Assembly: GCA_039545355.1 (NCBI GenBank)
Contig: BCJJ01000006.1
Coordinates: 310,001 to 374,000, forward strand
Reading direction: 5' to 3'
DNA: 64,000 nucleotides
Origin: Trichosporon coremiiforme
Lineage: Eukaryota > Basidiomycota > Tremellomycetes > Trichosporonales > Trichosporonaceae
The notes beneath the pieces were generated by a model. It did no database searches, had not been told where the DNA came from, and was given only the letters and a program-made list of their open reading frames with translations. This document shows positions 46,870-59,200 of this stretch, one piece after another (positions within the stretch are counted from its first letter, which is position 1; every line of letters starts with the position of its first letter). The translations under genes and the position numbers were made by a program.

Positions 46870-48950
46870 ATGGCAATGGCAGAGAACAAGCTGAAGTACA
46901 CCGTACAGGAGTGTGAGTGTGCCGACCCCGAGACGCTCGCTGCGCTCGCTGACACACAGGCGAGGACCTCCTTTGCGTCCCGGGGAGCATCTTTGAGCTC
47001 GAGCGCAAGACCCTCTGGGGCCATGAGCAGAAGGTGTGGAAGCACCAGGTGCCCACGTTCCGCGACATGATCATGGAGCGTATGCCGAAGTATGCTGCCA
47101 AGGTCTTCCTTTCGTCTCCGATTGCGGACCCGGAGCCGTTTGACGCGCGCGAGACGCTGACGCACGGCGAGGCGTACGAGCGCGCCATCCGCTTTGCTGC
47201 CCTCCTGCGTGGGGCAGGGGTCAGCGTCGGCTCCCGCGTCGCTATCGGCGGCACGAACTGCACGGGCTGGGTTATCGCCTTCCTGGGCGTGCACCTTGTT
47301 GGCGGCGTACCCGTCCTGCTGAACAACGGCCTGCACGTCGACGCGACGCTGCACTGCCTGAAGCTGACGCAGCCGGAGCTCATCGTCGTCGATGACGCGA
47401 TGGCGGACCAGCTGGGTCCCGCCGAGGCGCAGCTCAGGGCGGCCGGCGTCCGCGCCGACGTGTGGTGCTGGACCTCGCTCGGACATCTGAACAAGAACGC
47501 GCAGCGCCTCGCCAAGGCAGTCAAGGACATGGAGCCGAACCACGCAAACATCCGCAGTGTCAAGGAAGAACGCCTCGACATTGGTCCCGAAAGCGATGCC
47601 ATCATCTACTTCACGAGTGGCACTACGAGCATGCCGAAGGGCGTGCTCGTGACGCAGCGGCAGGCGCTGCACATCCTGATTTCAACTCAGTACGTCCCCG
47701 CGCGCATGGCGCTGCGTCTTGGCGCGTCGCCCGCCGAGGCGACCGCCCTCGCAACCGCGCCAAAGGAGGACGCGTGCGCGCTCCTGTCCATTCCCCTGTT
47801 CCACGTGCAGGGCAACCTGAACTGGCTCGTCTCTGCCGTGGCGGAGGGCACCAAGCTGGCGTTCCTGCGCCGCTGGAGCGTGCCAGACGCGATCAAGATC
47901 ATGGTGCAAGAGAAAGTCGGCAAGATCGGCGGCGTGCCCGCCATCGCGACGAGTGTGCTCCAGTCGCCCCTCCTGCCTAAGGAGTTCCAGCTGGCTTCGA
48001 CGACTTTCGGTGGCGCGTCTCCCCCCACCCGTTTGCCAGCGGATATCATGAGGCGCTTCCCAGAGTGTATCCCCGCCACTGGATGGGGCATGACCGAGAC
48101 CAACTCGACGCACACGTCGTTCGCGGGTCAGGAGTATGTCAACAAGCCCAAGAGCTGCGGTCAGGCCGTGCCCATCTGCACCATCAAGGTCGTCGACCCG
48201 AAGACGAAGAAGGAGCTGCCGCCCGGGACCCCGGGCCTGCTGCTGGCGTACGGCTCGAACATCATGAAGTGCTATGTGAACAACCCTAGTGAGTGAAGCT
48301 CGCGGCTGACGGCCTCAAGCCGAGGACTGAGAGGACTGACAGTTGAGGCTGAAAAGCCAAAGCTGGATATCGAGGTACTGCAGTCCAAGCTGACAGCCCA
48401 GAGGCGACGGCCGAGACGCTCGTCGACGGCTGGCTCGACACGGGCGACATCGCCTACATCGACACCGACGGCGACCTGGCCATCAGCGACCGGGCAAAGG
48501 ACATCATCATCCGTGGCGGGGAGAACATCCCTAGTGCCGAGGTCGAGCGCGCATTGGCCCAAGACGACCGGGTCGCTGAGGCGTGCGCGGTGCCTGTGCC
48601 CGACGACGTGCTCGGTGAACGGGTCGGTGTCGCCGTGTCCTTGGCACCGGGCGCGAGCGCTACGGAAGAGTCTATCGCCGAGACTGTCTTCCCGAGACTG
48701 AGGTATCCTGCTCGCCCGGCTGTCGTGCTCGTGAGCAAAGGACCGCTGCGTGAGTATAAGTAAACCCGACCGGGAGCGTCGCGGTTCCAGCTTTGGGAGG
48801 AGAGGGAGACTAAGGAGATGGTTGCTGACAAGCCCAGCCTGGAACGCGAGCCAGAAAATCCTCAAGTCCGAAGTCAAGAAGATGGTCGTTGCCAAGTGGG
48901 AGAAGAGCGGTAGGAAGCCCCTGGTCGATCCCAGCAGGGCGAGGCTGTGA
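46870..48950 (+). CDS. Acyl-CoA synthetase-like AMP-forming ligase (ANL superfamily)
   Basis: Activates a carboxylic acid with ATP to an acyl-adenylate and then, typically, to the CoA thioester. Four exons; introns 46913-46959, about 48292-48401 and about 48753-48838. Core motifs: A3 IIYFTSGTTSMPKGVLVT, A5 ATGWGMTETNSTH, A7 DGWLDTGDIAYID, A8 DRAKDIIIRGGENIPSAEVE, A10 NASQKILKSEVKK. The A10 lysine that coordinates adenylate formation (NASQK) is present. A3 carries Ser where most relatives have Gly (TSGTTG). The N-terminal region FRDMIMERMPKYAAKVFL and the LTHGEAYERAIRFAALLRGA segment are standard. The length (about 610 residues) fits stand-alone ligases. No transmembrane segment or C-terminal peroxisomal SKL is visible (it ends SRARL, a possible weak PTS1-like tail). 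The substrate is not predictable here. Confidence 0.88.
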
Positions 48951-49381
48951 GCGCGCGGCGAGCGGCGAGCGAAGCGAGTCACCGAGACCCGAGAGAAAGC
49001 GAGCTCCGAGAGAACGACCAACAGCGGACTGTGTACCAGACAGGGATGCATCAGAAGTGGCATCAAGTGGCATCCGTGTTCGCTTAGCCAACACCGAGGT
49101 GCAGGCCAATCACCTCGGCTGTATGTTATTTCGGTCAAACGAGTCTCCGTTTCAGCGTTCTGGTCAGCCAGTAATCAGATGGTGGTCAACGAGTTGTCTG
49201 ATGGTGCTCAGCAAGTGGTCAGACACTGCAGCGAGTGATCAGGAGGTAGTCAGCGAGCGATCAGGAGGTAGTCAGCGAGTCGTCAGTCTTCCCGGAGGCC
49301 GGAGGACAACCTGTAGCCCGTGGCAATGCTTCACTAATTCATAGACTAGACTTATACTTTGGTTTCCTTTGCTACGACAGC
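48951..49381. other. Convergent intergenic region with a 22-bp repeat
   Basis: 431 bp between convergent stops. It holds degenerate copies of a TCAGCGAGNGATCAGGAGG-type unit around 49160-49290 and no gene. Confidence 0.55.
49231..49286. repeat. 22-bp tandem repeat, two and a half copies
   Basis: Units at 49231-49252 and 49253-49274 differ at one position; a partial third copy follows. More diverged relatives (GGTCAG/CGAGT) precede them from about 49160. Confidence 0.85.
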
Positions 49382-50491
49382 TTACTTCTTGCCCTGTTCG
49401 TCAGCTTGGCTCCTGTGGGCGTGGTGGTAGTTGGCGAGGACGTGGAGCAGGAGTGGCGGTGGCGTTGGGGCATCACAGACGTGACGACGCCATCGTCAAC
49501 TCCTGATGCTAGACACCTCGGCACGCTCGCTACTCGAGATTGCTCGCGTCGTACTCGGCTCGCAGTCGCAGACGCTGATATTCGCCAACTAATGGCCAGA
49601 AGAGCAACTGCAGCTCACGACTCCTCCGGAGTTGACTTGCGTCCTCTGACTCGCGCCTCGCCAGCTTCCCAGCTCTTGCGGAGCTGTGTCGCAGGCTCTC
49701 GCTCGCAGACTCACCTTAAGCTCTCTCTTACCGCCGTGGTGCTGGCCGCCAATCTTGTCGATAGTCTCCTTGATGAGCTTCTCGTTCGGCTTGGTGGGGG
49801 CGTCGCTCCTGTCGGCGGTGACACTGAGCTCGGACTCGGTGCCCTATTGATCAGCATTGGGTCCACATTGAGTTTCCGGTGAAGGGTTAGGCATTGACCG
49901 GCGCTGGAGAGACGGGTGCGAGGGGAGGTGGGAGTGGGAGTGGAAGGGAATTGGGAGGAGGTGGAGGGAACGAGGGAACGAGGGAATGGGGGAAAGGAGA
50001 GAGAGGCGGGGGACGGGGACTGCGGACCCTCTTTGATCACCCCCCCTAGCCCTCGGCATGCGTTCTCATGGCGGGTGCTGCGGGTGCTGGGGATGATGAC
50101 ACCAACACAGCCGACGGCGCCGACAACAGCGTTGCAGAGAGCAACAGCCCAGAAAGCGTTGTAGGGTAGGTTTGGTGCAGGGTCGAGCGCTCGAGCGCCA
50201 CAACAGCTGCACCCAGCCTTGTCCCCTCCCCCACCCCTGCTTTCCCCAGCTCCCTCTCATCGTCCTTCTACACGTCCTCCCACCACCTCGGCGATACGCT
50301 CCCCAGACAATCGTGGCCATCCCCGGCCTCAGTGACAGCGGGCGCTTCGCACTCACCTCATTGTTCTCAGGCCACCCCTCCTTGTCCTCCTTGATCTCCT
50401 CCGCGACCTGGCCGCGGGTGACGTATCCGCGCACAGCGGAGAGAGTGCGGGGACGCACAGCGAGGCGGAGGTTCTGGCGGAGGGCGAGCAT
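49382..50491 (-). CDS. Small predicted mitochondrial protein (91 residues) in three exons
   Basis: Exon 1 (50357-50491) encodes MLALRQNLRLAVRPRTLSAV then RGYVTRGQVAEEIKED, a typical Arg-rich mitochondrial presequence followed by a charged segment. Exon 2 (49715-49843) adds GTESELSVTADRSDAPTKPN, EKLIKETIDKIGGQHHGGK and RELK. Exon 3 (49382-49393) gives only Gly-Lys-Lys and the stop. All junctions are in phase 0 with GTGAGT donors and close branch sites (CTGATCAATAG and CTGACGAACAG). The introns are 513 and 321 nt, far above the local norm. Without the second splice the frame would run on for about 30 more residues. I do not recognise the family with confidence. The ESELSVTADR segment resembles a motif seen in small fungal mitochondrial proteins, from memory only. 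Function unknown. Confidence 0.65.
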
Positions 50492-51155
50492 TGCTAGGTT
50501 TCTCGGTCTTTGGTTTGCGATAAGAGATAGGAGAACAAGAAAACAAGAAAACAAGAGAAGAGAGAGCAGAAAGAGATGTTGGGCAAGAGGGGATTCTTAT
50601 GTGTCCGCCCCCATGGCGCGACACGGGTCAGATGCATCTTCTGACTGGCGGATAAAGAGCACGGCGTCAGGCTGCCGACGGCGAGAGCATGACGATATCG
50701 CTAGGTCGTCCCCTTGCCCCGCTGACCGAGGCCCTCTGGACTGTCAGTGGAGATTGACACCAGGTGATTCCCATTGCCGCCTGACGTCATACCATCCGCA
50801 ACGCCTCCTCCACCAATCGCTGTGGCACGGATTCACCCCCAGGCGCAGCGTCATTCTCTGCGCTGCGTGCGCTGACGCATCACGTTATCACTGCATGGCA
50901 TGGTACAGGTATACAGACAAGCAGATGGACAAGAAACTCGGCGCCGCCAGCAAGAACGGGGCGCACTGAAGAATGGGAATGTCATGGAATACAGGGTATC
51001 GTGCGCGTCTGGGTGTGGTGGTCTGGGTGTGACGCGGTGGCGTTGCTACGCCTGCGCTGACTGCGCCCTGCTTATGCGCTCTGGCTGGCTGGCGGTCATA
51101 ATAAGCTGATCGACGCCAGCTACGCTTGCTGCTGCTCGTTTTCGCTCGTCTCAGC
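50492..51155. other. Intergenic: promoter of the small mitochondrial gene and SIP5 3' flank
   Basis: 664 bp between two minus-strand genes; no supported gene inside. Confidence 0.5.
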
Positions 51156-53305
51156 TCACTCGTCGTCAGCCATAGCCGCGAGCGGTTTCGAGCGCGCGGC
51201 CCGGGGAACCGGGTCAGTGTACGACGCGGCGAACGAGGAGCGCGACTCGAACGACTCGGCCATGCTGTGCCGGCTCGGCGAGATGTCGAGGGGTTCCTGG
51301 GTCACGTTGGCCGTCGCGGTCGGGGTCTGCGGGGCGCTCGGCTGCGCCGGGGCCATGCGGGGCGTGGACGGCTCGTCGATGTCAGGCGGCGTCGACGTCA
51401 GCTCATGCGAGACTACGTTGCCCATGTCGATCAGGTCCGAGTTGGAGCGCTCCGGCGTCGGCGCCGAAGGACCGGCGGTGAACTCGATGATGCTGTCCCG
51501 GTCGCTGACTAGCGTTGCTGGCTGCTGACGCGTCGCATTCACGTCCAGACTCCGCCGACTCGCGGGGCCAAGGCTCGTCGAGCCGAGCGGCGAGGGGTGG
51601 TGCTCGGACGAGATTGTACTTGGCGTCGATGCTGAAGCACTACGTGCACGGGCGCTCGAACTGGGACTCGGTCCAGAGCTGCCTGACGAGCTTGGACCGC
51701 CCATCGTCGTCGGCGACGCGGCAAAGTGCACAGAGCTCTTCGAGTTCGCACGGCTGCGATTCACAGTGATCTTCGATAGAAGCTTCGAGGCAGCTGCCTG
51801 TGCACGGCCGCCTCCGTGCCCGTTGTTGTGCGTGTCATTCGACGACGCGCGCCAGCTCGCCATCGTGCCTGCCGCGTTAGAGGAGCGCCGAGAGCTCGAG
51901 GGCGTCGCCCCCATCGGCGATGAAGGTGTCTGTCCGCCAGCTGGGGGCTGGTTTGTCGATGTCCGCCTCGTCTGTTCCGGGGCAGCCTGGGGCTGACCCT
52001 GGGTCTGGGGCGCGCCCTGCGGTTGGTTCTTGTTCTGAGAGTCCGAAGCGGACTTGCGCTGATGCTCCTCGTGGTCGAGGAGCGACAGCCGCATGGCTTC
52101 CATAATCATCATCTGCATGTCAGCTAGGGGCGCGGCCAGTTGACTCACCTCTTCCAGCTCGCGCTCGCGCTCACGCGTGCGCCTCGAGCGTCGACCTTCC
52201 TCTTGCGGAATCGACATGCTGAAATCGGCAGTGCCTGTTGCACGAGACGAGGTGTACCCGATGGGAATCAGGCGATCGCCGACCTGACGCATCACAATGC
52301 GGCGGGCCGCACGGCGCGCAGCCGCCGCCTTGACAGCGTTCAGCTTGGCCTCCCAGTCGGGCCGGATCTGGTCTATCGTGATGACCTCCTTGGCCTTCGA
52401 GCTGACGCTTTTCCTCCGCGTCTGGCCGTTGCGGCTCGTCGTAGGCGTCAGCGGCTCAGAGTTCAGGGACAGCGCCTGGCTGAAGCCACTGTCGCCCTGG
52501 TCGGGCGAGACGCTGAGCGCATGCGCGGCGACGACCGCCGAGCCGCTGCCCGGCGCACCGAGTGGCGTGCCCACGCTACTTGGGGTGGTGCCGGCGACAG
52601 GCGAGGGGCGCTCGTAGATGACACCGAAGTCGGACTCGACGCAGAACGGGCAGCACGCTGCGTCGCTTTCGAGGTGTGTCACGGTGGCGTCGGAACGCTT
52701 GATCTGGACGAAACATTCGGTACACAGGGGCTGGTCGCAGCAGCGACTCGTGTTGATGTTGGGCGGGTAGTTCTGGTGAATGTTAGCGCTGCGCGCCACG
52801 CACACAAGGCGAGACTCACGAGGAAACAGATCGGGCACTCGACAGCGCCGAGATAGGCGCTTGCCTCCCGCCGCGCTCGCTCGGCTTTCTCCTCGGGTGT
52901 GCCCCACTTGAGCTTGATCGCGGGGTCGCGCTCGTCCTTCAACCGGCGGGTGAACGAGTTGTCGACGTCGTCGTCATAGTCCTTCTCGCGCACCTCCTTC
53001 AGCTCCTTCTTGACCTCGTCCTCGGTCCAGCCCTCCTCAAAGTCGTCGAGGCCGCGGTAGAAGGGCGCTAACTGGTTGTCGAGGATAAGCTCGCACACGA
53101 CCTCCTTGCAGTAGTCGTGCGCTTGGGGGTGGCTGAGAGCGTGCGGGTTCTGCGGAGACAGGTGTCCGCCATAGGGCATCAACAGGGGTGTCTGGGGAGT
53201 GGGGGGAGGAGGGGGAGGGCGATTGTCCTTTGGCGGGACGGAGGAGGGTGGCGTGTCATTCGTCGGGGGCGAGCCGCCGCCTTGGTGGGAAGGCGCGTTA
53301 CCCAT
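51156..53305 (-). CDS. SIP5: SIP5, Snf1-interacting RING-like protein
   Basis: Yeast Sip5 binds the Snf1 kinase and the Glc7-Reg1 phosphatase and links them in glucose signalling. Three exons with introns of 47 and 36 nt give 688 residues. The Pro-rich head starts MGNAPSHQGGG; Gly-2 and the following residues could allow N-myristoylation. Then come YCKEVVCELILDNQLAPFYR, GLDDFEEGWTEDEV and LKWGTPEEKAERARREASAY. The Sip5 zinc motif is split by an intron: LGAVECPICFL joined to NYPPNINTSRCCDQPLCTEC, then FVQIKR, and finally ACCPFC. The basic region RRAARRIVMRQVGDRLIPIG and MMIMEAMRLSLLDHEEHQRK follow. The C-terminal half is Ser/Pro/Gln-rich and disordered. The combination CCDQPLCTECFVQIKR is highly specific for Sip5. 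Confidence 0.92.
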
Positions 53306-54557
53306 TGTGGGTTGATGGTATCAGGCAGACACCTGGTGTGTCCGCAGACTGTTGAGTAAAGTCAAGGAAGGGGAGGGGGAGGGGATCGGTGTTGTTGAGT
53401 GGGCGTGGTCCAAGCGGTGCAGGCTGGTCGACGTCGTCGGTTGTCGTTACGGTGATCGTGAGGATTGGCCGGAGCACCACCCCTCTGCAGGGTTCGAGAG
53501 GTGATAGCGATGCGATGTGATGGTCGGGGTGGTGTCTGTGTCGCTTGTGGGGAGGTCGGCGGGGGTATGCACTGTGTAGTGACAAGGACCGAGATGGGGT
53601 TTTGGGGGAGAGAGATGGATCAGAGGAGGTGTTGGACGACTGTGGAGTGTCAGTGTCAGAGGCTGTCTGGTGGTGAGATGAGTCTCGAGTCTGATAGCGC
53701 AGCCCCGCGTAAGCGGACGGGGCGGCCGAGCCCTGGTAGCCCTGGTAGCCTTGGTAGCCCTGCACCCTGGAGCCCTACACGGCACATGGCAGCGTGCGTG
53801 TACCGGGCGGGCCGGATGTATTTTCCTTGACTGGGCCTGTGTCCCTCGCTGCTTTCTATTGCTTGCTCGCTTCCTCGCTTGCTCACCTACTCACCTATTG
53901 CAGCCCTCGCTTATGTACCCCTGCGCCGTCGCGGTACTCTGCACTCGACAGACGAAGCAATTCCAGATGGCGCGTGACAAGGAGGAGAACAAAAAGAAAA
54001 TGGCAGGCCGAGGATAAAACAGAAGCAGCAAGCTTGATGCAACGTCAAATCCCTCATCATCACTCTCACGCGTCAGACTTCATGGTCATGCCATGGACGG
54101 GTAGTCCAGTCTGGAGCGCCGGACTACGTCAACACTTTCCGATGGCCTGATGGCCAGATGCCCGTACAACGTAGAACGTAGAACATGGAACGGCCTCTGC
54201 CGCAGCACACTTGAAATCACATGCACATGGCCCACCACCCGAAACTGGCCCACCTGACCTCATTCAGATGGTCGCATGCATGCACTTTCCCAGAACTCCC
54301 GCATCCATTCACATAACCTTCCGGGCCGGGCACACTTCGGTCACTCGACCGCTTACTACACACACCCTCTCTTGGTTCGTCTGACACAGCGCCTGCCAGA
54401 GTGTGTAAGCGATGACGCCCGGGGCCGTTTTGGCTGCCCGAACGCGGGCAACAGTAGCACAGCATGGCATGACTAAAAAGTCGTCGCATGAAGTCTCCAT
54501 CGTGCCAGGACAGCAATGGAGCCTCAGGAATGTACAATGTAAAGGCAGTGTCCAGTT
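53306..54557. other. 1.25-kb intergenic region upstream of SIP5
   Basis: Purine-rich on the plus strand next to SIP5 (pyrimidine-rich leader sense), then a 9-bp repeat. Further right lies a copy of the dispersed repeat also seen near 42541. No supported gene. Confidence 0.5.
53731..53759. repeat. CCTGGTAGC nonamer repeat, three copies
   Basis: Three head-to-tail 9-bp units, the third with one substitution, in the SIP5 upstream region. Confidence 0.8.
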
Positions 54558-55997
54558 CTACCGAGCAGCACCGACAACGACGCGCCCGTCGATACCCACG
54601 TTCTTCGCCTTCTTCGCCTTCCTGCGCCTCCCCGTGCCCTCCTCGCCGAGCAGCTCGACGACCGTCGGCTCAACATAACTCCAAATCTCGCCCTTACGCT
54701 CGAGCTTCGGGTCGGCCCACGGCCGGTCGTTCTCCTTCCGCCACTCGGCGCTCTTGGCCCACTCCTTCGCGATACGCTTCTCGTCCAGCGGCGGCGAGCG
54801 GGGACGCGGCAGCGTGTCCGGCTCCGGCTCGGGGGGCGTGTTGCTCGCTGATGGTGTCGGCGTGATTTTGGTCGTGGTTTTGATGGTAGTGGTGGAGCGG
54901 CCGCCCTTGCCCTTCTTCCCGATCGTGAGCACGCGGTGGGCTTGTGGCTGCGAGGAGCCTGGACGCGGCGCATTGCCAGGCAACGAGGGGAAGGCGCCCC
55001 CGCCTGACGCGGCGAGGAGGGCTTCTTTCCGCTCTCGCTCCTTTGCGTCGCGCTCGTCTTGCTCATGCGCATACTGCACCTCGATGTCGCCCTCTACGCG
55101 CATGATCAGCCGAGCAAGCTGCGGCGGGGAGTAAGTCGACCGGGCGCAGGAGGGGCAAGTAGCATGCGGCGGCTGCATTGAACAAAGGATCAGCCCGCAC
55201 GCACCGCACTGCGGCGTGTACTTTGACAGCTCGTGGACGCGGGCTGCGGTCAGCTTTCGTTCACCATCATTGAGCAGCTAGACTCACCCTGGCAGAAACA
55301 CGGCGGCATGTCGACGTGCGGCCCCTTCCCTCCGTCCTGGATCTGCTTCAGCGCCTCCACGATCCCCTCGAGCCGGAGCACCTCCTTGCTCTTTGGCACA
55401 TCCCAGATCTTATCGCCCGGCTTCTCGACCGCCTTCCCCTTCCCCTTGTCCTTGCCCTTCTTCTCAATGATCGTGATCGCCCCTGCGCTGCGCATTTGAC
55501 CCCTCCCGCTGCCTGATGCACTTCCACCGCGGCTCATGCTGTTCAGGTCTGTGTGACTGCCGAACGGCGTGGAGGAACTGGACCCACTCCCCGGCTTGCC
55601 GGGCTTCAAGTTCTGGCGCATGGCTTTAGCCTTCGCCTTCTCGATGCGCGGGTCAGAGGCTGGTGTCGGCGGCGGAGGCTGAATCGACGGGAAGCGGAAG
55701 GCGACATAGCGGTCAGCGAACGCGCGAGCTTGCGGTGTTGAGCCGAGGAAATCCTGCACGTCAGCTCATGCTTTGAGGAGGAGTGGAGTTGAATCTTCTC
55801 TCACTCACGCTGAGATGGCCGCGAAGCCTGACTTCAGTGTTGTATCCCTCGAGGTCGGGGATGACGACTTGGTTGACTGTCTCGGAGTCTTGAGGTTAGC
55901 TGCGCATCGACAGGTGTGTAGCAAGCCAGTGATCAGAGTACTCACCAAGGCCCAAAATGTCGCAGAGCGACTTGGACACCCATACTGGCGGCGACAT
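54558..55997 (-). CDS. RQT4: TRIP4/ASC-1 homologue (Rqt4-type) with C2HC5 zinc finger
   Basis: TRIP4 (yeast Rqt4) belongs to the RQT complex that splits collided ribosomes, alongside Slh1/ASCC3. Four exons give 427 residues. The N-terminal domain reads VWVSKSLCDILGL plus DSETVNQVVIPDLEGYNTEV and DFLGSTPQARAFADRYVAFR. A linker with basic, Gly/Ser-rich segments precedes the zinc finger. The finger is joined by an intron: PPCFCQ plus ARVHELSKYTPQCGACGLIL and CSMQPPHATCPSC. Spacing C-x-C, H, C-x2-C, C, C-x2-C is the C2HC5 signature of the family. Downstream comes YAHEQDERDAKERERKEALL, then EWAKSAEWRKENDRPWADPK, and a basic tail. Metazoan TRIP4 carries a C-terminal ASCH domain; none is visible here, as in yeast. 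Confidence 0.88.
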
Positions 55998-56260
55998 GTT
56001 GCTGTGTGGTGTGGTGAGGTGAAGTGTGACAACTGAACGGGATGTGCTGCCAAGCAGAGTGATCGAAAGTTACGGCCCATCTCCGACTTTCGGATCCGAA
56101 CCGTCATTCACGTCATCGCACCGTCTGTCGATTCAACCATCAGTCTCTTCGATCCTTCCAATATCCTTTGTGCTCTGCAGCTAAGGAAAGAGCTCCACCA
56201 CGTTTGATACTACAGTGCATACATTGAATGACTTCTTTTGCTACTACTCTATTATGAAAT
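55998..56260. other. Intergenic: TRIP4 promoter and PRP5 3' flank
   Basis: 263 bp between two minus-strand genes, AT-richer toward PRP5. No separate gene. Confidence 0.5.
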
Positions 56261-59200
56261 TTAGATGGCGTACCTTCCTCCAGACGCGTGCGCGCGGTCG
56301 GCGCTGTTGAGCGCCTGGACCGACGCCTCGACGAGAGAACGACGCAGCTCCTCGACGGCGGAGCGGACACGCATCTCGTCGTTCGACTCGATGAGCAGGT
56401 GCAGCTTGGGCTCCTGACCGGCCTCGGGCTCGTGCCCGGGCGGGTAGTACACACCACGCATCGTGATGGACGCGCCCGAGTGCTCCTGCAGTAGCATCAT
56501 CTGCTCCTTGTTCGTCGCCTTCCAGCGCGCCTTCTGCGGGTAGTCGTTGATTGGGAACATGGCGTGCCACTCGGTCGCGTCCGGATCCTTGCGGCGCGAC
56601 GGGTCCGAGGGCGGCAGAGCGGCGCCGAGCGCAGCAGCCTTGCTATGCTCGATCTGCTTCGAAAGCTTCTGGGCGATCTTGGACAGGTTCGCGGCATCGA
56701 TGTGACGGCCCTCCTTGCGCGCCTTCTCGAGCATGGCGAGGGTCTGCGCAGGGAGCGACTTGGCGTCGTTGCGGGAGCCACGGTGAGCGAGGTCGGAGGG
56801 AAGCTTGTCGGGAGCAGGGCCGTGTACAATCTCGACAGCGATCTCCGTGAAGGTGTAGTCCGTGTCGCCGGCCATGAGATGCGAGTCGTTTGTCGTGGTC
56901 TTCGTCTCCTTCGTGGCGGGCTTGTACGGGATGACGGCGCCCTCGCGCGACGACAGGGAAACAGCCTCTGACGTATCGCCGTACGTTTGCTTCTCGGCGC
57001 GGTCCTTCTCCTGGCGCTTGTGGTCGAGACGCTCGAGGCCCTTGCCGCGGAAACCGCTGCGGGCGGCGCGAGCCTTGCCCGACTTGATCTTCGCCAGGAA
57101 GCCATCCGACATCTCCTTCAGCTTGTCCGGGACAAACGCCCCTGATGCCTCGAGCGCACGCGCAATGTCGACCGAGAACTTCTCCTGGTCGGGAGTGATG
57201 AAGGTGATGCAGGTACCCTTGTTGCCAGCACGACCCGTTCGGCCAGCACGGTGAACGTAGTCCTCCATGTGGTTGGGGGCATCGTAGTTGATGACGAGCT
57301 TGAGCTGCTTGACGTCGAGACCACGGGCAGCGACCGACGTCGCAATGACGATCGGAATGTCACCGCTCTTGAAGTTGCGGATGGCATCTTCACGATCAAC
57401 CTGGTCCTTGCCGCCGTGGAGCGAGGTACAGAGGTATCCTCGCTGCAGAAGCTCGCGGAAGAGCTCGTCGGCCGACTCCTGCCTGTCAACGAAGATGAGC
57501 ACACGGTAGTCGGGCTCGTCAGGGTGGTCCTGCCCGATCTCACCGAGAATCTCGAGGAGGCGGGTGAACTTGGTGTCGGCGTCGCGAACCTCGACGCGCT
57601 GGTCGATCTCGGGTGCAACGACGGAGCGGCCGCCGACAGTGATCTCGAGCGGCTTGACGAGGATCTTGCGCGCAAGCGACTCCATGGTCTTCGGGAACGT
57701 GGCGGAGAACAGCACCTTCTGGGCGTCGGGGCGCGTGTTGTTGACAATCTTCATGACCTGCGGCTCAAAGCCCATGTCGAACATGCGGTCGGCCTCGTCC
57801 ATAACCATGAAGGTGATACGACGAAGGTTGGTCACACGACCGTTGTTGGCAGTCAACAAGTCGATCATGCGACCCGGCGTACATACCACGATCTCGGCTC
57901 CCTTCTTCATCGCAGCGATGTCGTCACTGATCGACTGGCCGCCGACGCAGCACGTTACGCGCAGGTTCATGACTTTAGCGAAAGGCTTTGACTCCTTATA
58001 GATCTGCATGGCAAGCTCACGGGTGGGCGCAAGGATGAGAGCAATAGGGCCGTCCATTCCGCTCACCGGTCGCTGGTCCTTGACGTGACGCAGAAGAGGG
58101 AGCAAGAAGGCGATGGTTTTTCCGGAGCCGGTCTTGGCGATACCGATAACATCGCGACCGGACATGATCGACGGGATAGACTGGGCTTGGATCGAAGTGG
58201 GCGCGCCCCATTCCTTCGCACGGATGACCTCGAGGCAGCCGAGCGGCAGACCAAACGCGCCCCAGCTGCGCACGGGCTTGGGGGCATCCAGACCACGAAC
58301 CTTGATGCCATCCATCTCGAGACGGACGAGCTCGGCCTCCTCCTCGTCCATGTCGAGGACTTCCGCCGGAGCGGTGTAAAAGTTCCTCCTGAAGGGTTCG
58401 TAGTCAATAGTGTCATGGTCTGGGGTCGGCAAGTCCTTCTTGCGGGTCTTGGATGCCGCGAGCTGCAGCAGAGCCTCGGCCTTGGCAAGCTCCTCCTCCG
58501 CTTTGTTGCGTACCTCGACTTCATCATCGCTGTGCAGCTCCTCGGCGTAGCCCTGCTTCTTGGCGTCGGACACGTTGACAGACTTGACTTCCTGGGCATT
58601 CTGGCGCATGAAGGCGTCGAGCGGGTCTTCCTCTTCCTCGTCGACGTCCATCTTCGAGTCGGCGTCCGCACCCGCTTCGACCTTGACAACGTCGTCCTCG
58701 TTCTCATCGCCGTCAACTGCCGCCATATCCTCTGGCACGGCATCTACGCCGGCGGCGGACCCACTTTGTACTTCATCGGCGACCTTGGGCATTTCGAGCT
58801 TCTGCAGCTTGCGGTCCTCGACCTCCTCGTCATCCATCATGAGCGAGCGCTTGAGCGGCGTCGGCTTGTTCACGAATCCGATGCGGCCGAGCGACTGCGC
58901 GCTGAAAGATAACCCGGACTTGCCAGGGGCAGCTGACGTTAGCGAATTGCAAGGTCGGGATCTGAGCAACTCACGCTTGGCATGAGACATCTCGGGCTCC
59001 GGCGTGCTGGCGGCGGAGACGTTGCCGGACGCGTTGGCGCTCTTAGCGGCGCGCTGCTTCTTCCACGCCTCGAGACGCTCACGCTTCAGGCGGAGCTTCT
59101 CCTCCTCGCTGGCGGGCGCCGGCGAGTTGGACGCCGGGGTACGGAGGCGCTCGGGCGAGCGCGCAGCAGAGTGTCCGTTAGCGACGCGCTCACGCTCCTT

